Shown piece by piece: positions 59,742-62,346 of a stretch of 62,346 bases of DNA. The position numbers and the translations under genes are program-made. Where the stretch lies: the NCBI GenBank assembly GCA_002413785.1, contig DHXR01000079.1:1-62346 (forward strand). Direction: 5' to 3'. Origin of the DNA: Mucilaginibacter sp. UBA5151. Its GTDB lineage: Bacteria > Bacteroidota > Bacteroidia > Sphingobacteriales > Sphingobacteriaceae. Below the pieces are notes generated by a model that made no database searches, had not been told where the DNA came from, and saw only the letters and a list, made by a program, of their open reading frames with translations. The first letter of the stretch is position 1. Each line of letters opens with the position of its first letter.

Positions 59742-59769
59742 ACCGATAAACAGTTTCCTGTTTATCGGT
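59742..59769. repeat. Perfect 12-bp hairpin upstream of the iron-permease-like gene
   Basis: ACCGATAAACAG and CTGTTTATCGGT pair around TTTC. It lies about 25 bp before the start of the minus-strand gene, so it would fall in that gene's leader. Confidence 0.5.
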
Positions 59770-59966
59770 GGTCGAAATTATGCTGTTGGGAATTTTCTTT
59801 GAATTAATTTGTTTGAATATTAATAACTGTTAATACGCTAAATGGTTTTAAATAAACCCGAAACTATGCCGATCAAGCCTGTTACAGGCAGAAGATAAGG
59901 TCTGAAGAAAAGGCGATTGCCTGGCTATTTTTGCCTGTAGAAACAGGCGGTTTATAACAACTCCCC

Positions 59967-60058
59967 TCTTGAGAGGGGGTGCGCCCGGTTGTGTTGTGGC
60001 GGGGTGTGTTAGCCGATATACTCATTAACACACCCCTCCACCCCTCTCAAGAGGGGAA
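59967..60058. repeat. Long palindrome with CCCCTCTTGAGAGGGG arms
   Basis: CCCCTCTTGAGAGGGG near 59967 and CCCCTCTCAAGAGGGG near 60042 are each self-complementary. The GGGGTGTGTTA and TAACACACCCC words between them pair as well. It lies in the 462-bp gap between the iron-permease-like and fasciclin genes, which otherwise holds only the fasciclin terminator. Confidence 0.6.
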
Positions 60059-60126
60059 CCGCACGGGCCCGGCTATAAATCACCCGTTGTTCATTATTTT
60101 TCCATCGCTAAACACATTCACCCTAA

Positions 60127-60160
60127 ACAAAAAAAGCCCGGCTTAACAAAAAACCGGGCT
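60127..60160 (-). terminator. Intrinsic terminator of the fasciclin gene
   Basis: On the minus strand AGCCCGG and CCGGGCT pair around a short T-rich loop and are followed by seven or more T. It lies about 20 bp after the fasciclin stop and is the most conventional terminator in the window. Confidence 0.8.
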
Positions 60161-60181
60161 CTTTAAAAATTAAAACGAAGC

Positions 60182-60703
60182 TTATTTTGTTAAAACGGCG
60201 TCAAGGCCTATCGCTACGCCATTGGTACCTAATAAATCAAATGCAATAACCTTGGCCTTATTCCCCTCGCTATCGGTAAAGGTGAGGTGTTTATCAGTTA
60301 CCGACAAGGTAAGCGTCTTACCGTCGAGTGTGGTTAATGTTGGTGTTCCGCTGCCGAGTAATTTAATTAATGCAGCCTTATCGTAGATACCGCTGACTAC
60401 ATGGCCCTTAAAAACAGCGGCCAATTTTACCGGGTCGGCAAATAAGCTGTCGAGCTTGCCCGATGCCAGGTTACTGAAAGCCGTATTGCTTGGCGCCAGA
60501 ATGGTATAAGGGCCGGCGCTTTTTAAAGTAGCGCCCAAACCGGCCGCCCTTATGGCGATAGCCGATGCATCATAATCCGGGTTCCCCGACAGGGTAGCCA
60601 TTAAATTACCTGCCGGTGTTGCAGTTGTAGTTTGGGCAAATAAATTATTCGACGAAAGGGCTATAGCAAATACTGCTATTACTGATAAAATTGTTTTTTT
60701 CAT
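60182..60703 (-). CDS. Secreted fasciclin-domain protein
   Basis: The 173-residue protein has a signal peptide (ending NNLFAQ) and one FAS1 domain. The H1 and H2 motifs appear as GPYTILAPSNTAFSNLASG and HVVSGIYDKAAL, followed by TLDGKTLTLSV. FAS1 domains mediate adhesion or protein contacts outside the cell. It has its own terminator. Confidence 0.9.
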   Translation of the reverse strand: MKKTILSVIAVFAIALSSNNLFAQTTTATPAGNLMATLSGNPDYDASAIAIRAAGLGATLKSAGPYTILAPSNTAFSNLASGKLDSLFADPVKLAAVFKGHVVSGIYDKAALIKLLGSGTPTLTTLDGKTLTLSVTDKHLTFTDSEGNKAKVIAFDLLGTNGVAIGLDAVLTK

Positions 60704-61127
60704 TATTACTTATCCTGTTAAAATTTATAAATGTTTAATTGAATTAACGTTTTTCTCAACACTTGCATATTTACCCGTAAAAATAATTTTTTAACGATTT
60801 AATATGCATTGAAAAGAAAAAATGCTTTAAAAGCAATAAAATTGTTACAATTCGGTGACTATAGGTTAGAGATTGGAGGTTAGTCTAAAATAAAGCCTTG
60901 ATGTTTTGGTAAAAATAACTTGGAGGCATTGTTGTTTTTTAACACAGAGGCCGCTAAGAAGACACAAAGGTCACAGAGAAATGATAAAAATTGAAAATTA
61001 GTAAAACTCAGCGTACTTAGCGCCTTCTCTGTTTCTCTGTGTTTAATTAATAAATTAATCTCCCGGTTTTAGTTTATACATTGGTTTAGGCACATTGAAA
61101 GATTTAAGCTAAATTCGCAATATTAAA
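60704..61127. repeat. Gap with CACAGAG-type palindrome before purK
   Basis: TTTAACACAGAGG...CACAGAGAAA (60939-60984) is answered by TTTCTCTGTGTTTAATTA (61031-61048), a familiar type of intergenic palindrome. Nearby GGTTAGAGATTGGAGGTTAG (about 60865) resembles scraps at 44340-44366. No gene is seen. Confidence 0.6.
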
Positions 61128-62267
61128 ATGAAAGCTTTTTACGGAGACCTCAAACTCGGGATTTTAGGCGGCGGCCAGTTGGGCCGTATGCTGATACAGC
61201 AGGCCATTAATTACAATGTAACGGTAAAAGTACTCGACCCTGACCGGGAGGCCCCCTGTCGCAAATTATGCGATGAGTTTACAGTCGGGTCCCTGAGCGA
61301 CTATGAAACGGTATATAATTTCGGCAAGAAAGCCGATATGGTAACCATTGAAATTGAAAAGGTAAACGTTGACGCCCTTGAACAACTGGAAAAAGAAGGT
61401 GTTTTGGTTTATCCTCAGTCGCGGATCATCAGGCTGATACAGGATAAAGGTTTGCAGAAACAGTTTTTTAAAGAAAATCATATTCCAACTGCCGAGTTCC
61501 ATGTGATCTCCTCGCCGGAGCAATTAAAGCAAAGCCATATCCCCTTCCCATATATTCAAAAATTAAGACGCGAAGGCTATGATGGCAGGGGCGTTTATAA
61601 GGTTTTTGATGAAACTTACCTGCCAAATGCTTTCACCGAACCGAGCCTGATAGAACGCTGGATTGATTTTGAAAAAGAGGTAGGCGTAATAGTTGCCCGC
61701 AACGAAAACGGCGAAGTAAAAACTTTCCCGATGGTCGAAATGGAATTTAATCCACAGGCAAACCTGGTTGAATTTTTGATCTCCCCATCCACCCTTCCCT
61801 TTGAAGTACACCAGGAAGCCGCACAAATAGCCACAAAAATTGCGCAGGACCTGAAAATTGTCGGCCTGCTGGCGGTTGAAATGTTCCTTGATAAAAGCGG
61901 CAAAATTTTGGTTAATGAGCTTGCGCCCCGTCCGCATAACAGCGGGCACCAAACTATTGAAGGCAATATGGTATCGCAATTTGAGCAGCATTTACGTGCC
62001 ATATTTAACCAGCCGCTGGGCGATACTTCCTGTTTGAATAATGCCATCATGGTTAATGTTTTAGGCGAAGCCGGGTTTGAAGGCCCTGCTATTTACCAGG
62101 GTATTGAAAAAGTACTGAAAGTTGCCGGGGTTTATATACACTTATATGGCAAAGCATTAACCAAACCTTTCCGTAAAATGGGACACGTGACCATTGTGGA
62201 TGCCGACCGGGAAAAAGCCATAGAAAAAGCCCGGTTTGTGCAGGAGACGCTGAAGGTGGTGAGTTAG
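61128..62267 (+). CDS. purK: 5-(carboxyamino)imidazole ribonucleotide synthase
   Basis: PurK carboxylates AIR with ATP and bicarbonate in purine synthesis. The 379-residue ATP-grasp protein starts LKLGILGGGQLGRMLIQQAINY. Further motifs are IQKLRREGYDGRGVYKV, LIERWIDFEKEVGVIVARN, LLAVEMFLDKSGKILVNELAPRPHNSGHQTIE and the C-terminal HLYGKALTKPFRKMGHVTIVD. purE, its usual partner, is not in the window and may follow. Confidence 0.95.
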   Translation: MKAFYGDLKLGILGGGQLGRMLIQQAINYNVTVKVLDPDREAPCRKLCDEFTVGSLSDYETVYNFGKKADMVTIEIEKVNVDALEQLEKEGVLVYPQSRIIRLIQDKGLQKQFFKENHIPTAEFHVISSPEQLKQSHIPFPYIQKLRREGYDGRGVYKVFDETYLPNAFTEPSLIERWIDFEKEVGVIVARNENGEVKTFPMVEMEFNPQANLVEFLISPSTLPFEVHQEAAQIATKIAQDLKIVGLLAVEMFLDKSGKILVNELAPRPHNSGHQTIEGNMVSQFEQHLRAIFNQPLGDTSCLNNAIMVNVLGEAGFEGPAIYQGIEKVLKVAGVYIHLYGKALTKPFRKMGHVTIVDADREKAIEKARFVQETLKVVS

Positions 62268-62276
62268 GTTGCTAAT

Positions 62277-62346
62277 TGTTTGAACCATGATTTTTAGGAT
62301 TAAAGGATTGCCTTGATTACCTGAATCAATAGTTCGTTAAAGTATT
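62277..62346. repeat. Partial TTGTTTGAACCATGATTT element at the window edge
   Basis: The sequence after purK matches the left half of the 13963-14067 element (TGAACCATGATTT, then AGGATT words) and is cut by the end of the window. Confidence 0.55.

Overview
The window looks like a chromosomal segment from a Bacteroidota, most likely a Sphingobacteriaceae relative of Mucilaginibacter or Pedobacter. Several signs support this: TAnnTTTG promoter elements in place of classic -10 boxes, scarcity of Shine-Dalgarno sites, an ECF sigma/FecR pair with a SusC-type STN remnant, an IS1380-family element, a fused CcoN-CcoO oxidase subunit and a bifunctional HisB. The genus assignment is inference. No rRNA, tRNA or CRISPR array was seen.

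Layout. (1) 1-6.2 kb is visibly AT-richer than the rest and looks like a decayed uptake locus: FecR-like anti-sigma factor, convergent ECF sigma factor, polysaccharide deacetylase, a SusC-like gene cut down to its STN domain, a frameshifted IS1380-type element and a HAD phosphatase. Two almost identical 31-bp promoter-like sequences, before fecR and before the SusC remnant, are the likely targets of the sigma factor. (2) 6.2-15.6 kb holds a deacetylase and a complete histidine operon (hisG-D-[lipoprotein]-C-B-H-A-F-IE). It is preceded by a consensus promoter and a 20-codon leader peptide with seven His codons. (3) 15.6-20.3 kb holds a WD40 protein, an NlpC/P60 peptidase, a ferredoxin, a LuxC-type acyl-CoA reductase and a third deacetylase.

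(4) 20.6-35.4 kb is a low-oxygen respiration island: universal stress protein, ccoI, ccoS, ccoNO, ccoQ, ccoP, ccoG, ccoH, a SafE-type membrane protein, then (minus strand) hemN, ldhA, a receiver-CRP/FNR hybrid regulator and a histidine kinase. The kinase PAS domain carries all four haem-pocket residues of FixL. The regulator has an FNR-type recognition helix (ExxSR) but no Fe-S cysteines. TTGAT-N4-ATCAA-like boxes sit before usp, ccoI, ccoN, hemN, ldhA and the kinase itself. Together these suggest a compact oxygen-sensing circuit in which FixJ and FixK roles are merged in one protein. This is the most interesting system in the window.

(5) 35.7-62.3 kb is mixed housekeeping: acyl-CoA ligase, GH127-type glycosidase, metalloprotease-propeller-barrel protein, HscA-like Hsp70, TPR protein, riboflavin synthase, NUDIX hydrolase, biotin carboxylase, aldo/keto reductase, threonine aldolase, HI0933-type flavoprotein, an isolated nuoA-nuoB pair, esterase, iron-permease-like protein, fasciclin protein and purK. 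Intergenic spaces throughout are filled with palindromic repeat families, some within the his operon and some supplying the last codons of genes. A 1.2-kb stretch after nuoB holds many hairpins, including four exact 42-bp tandem hairpin units. Four genes have a TAnnTTTG element 3-5 bp before the ATG, which predicts leaderless mRNAs.
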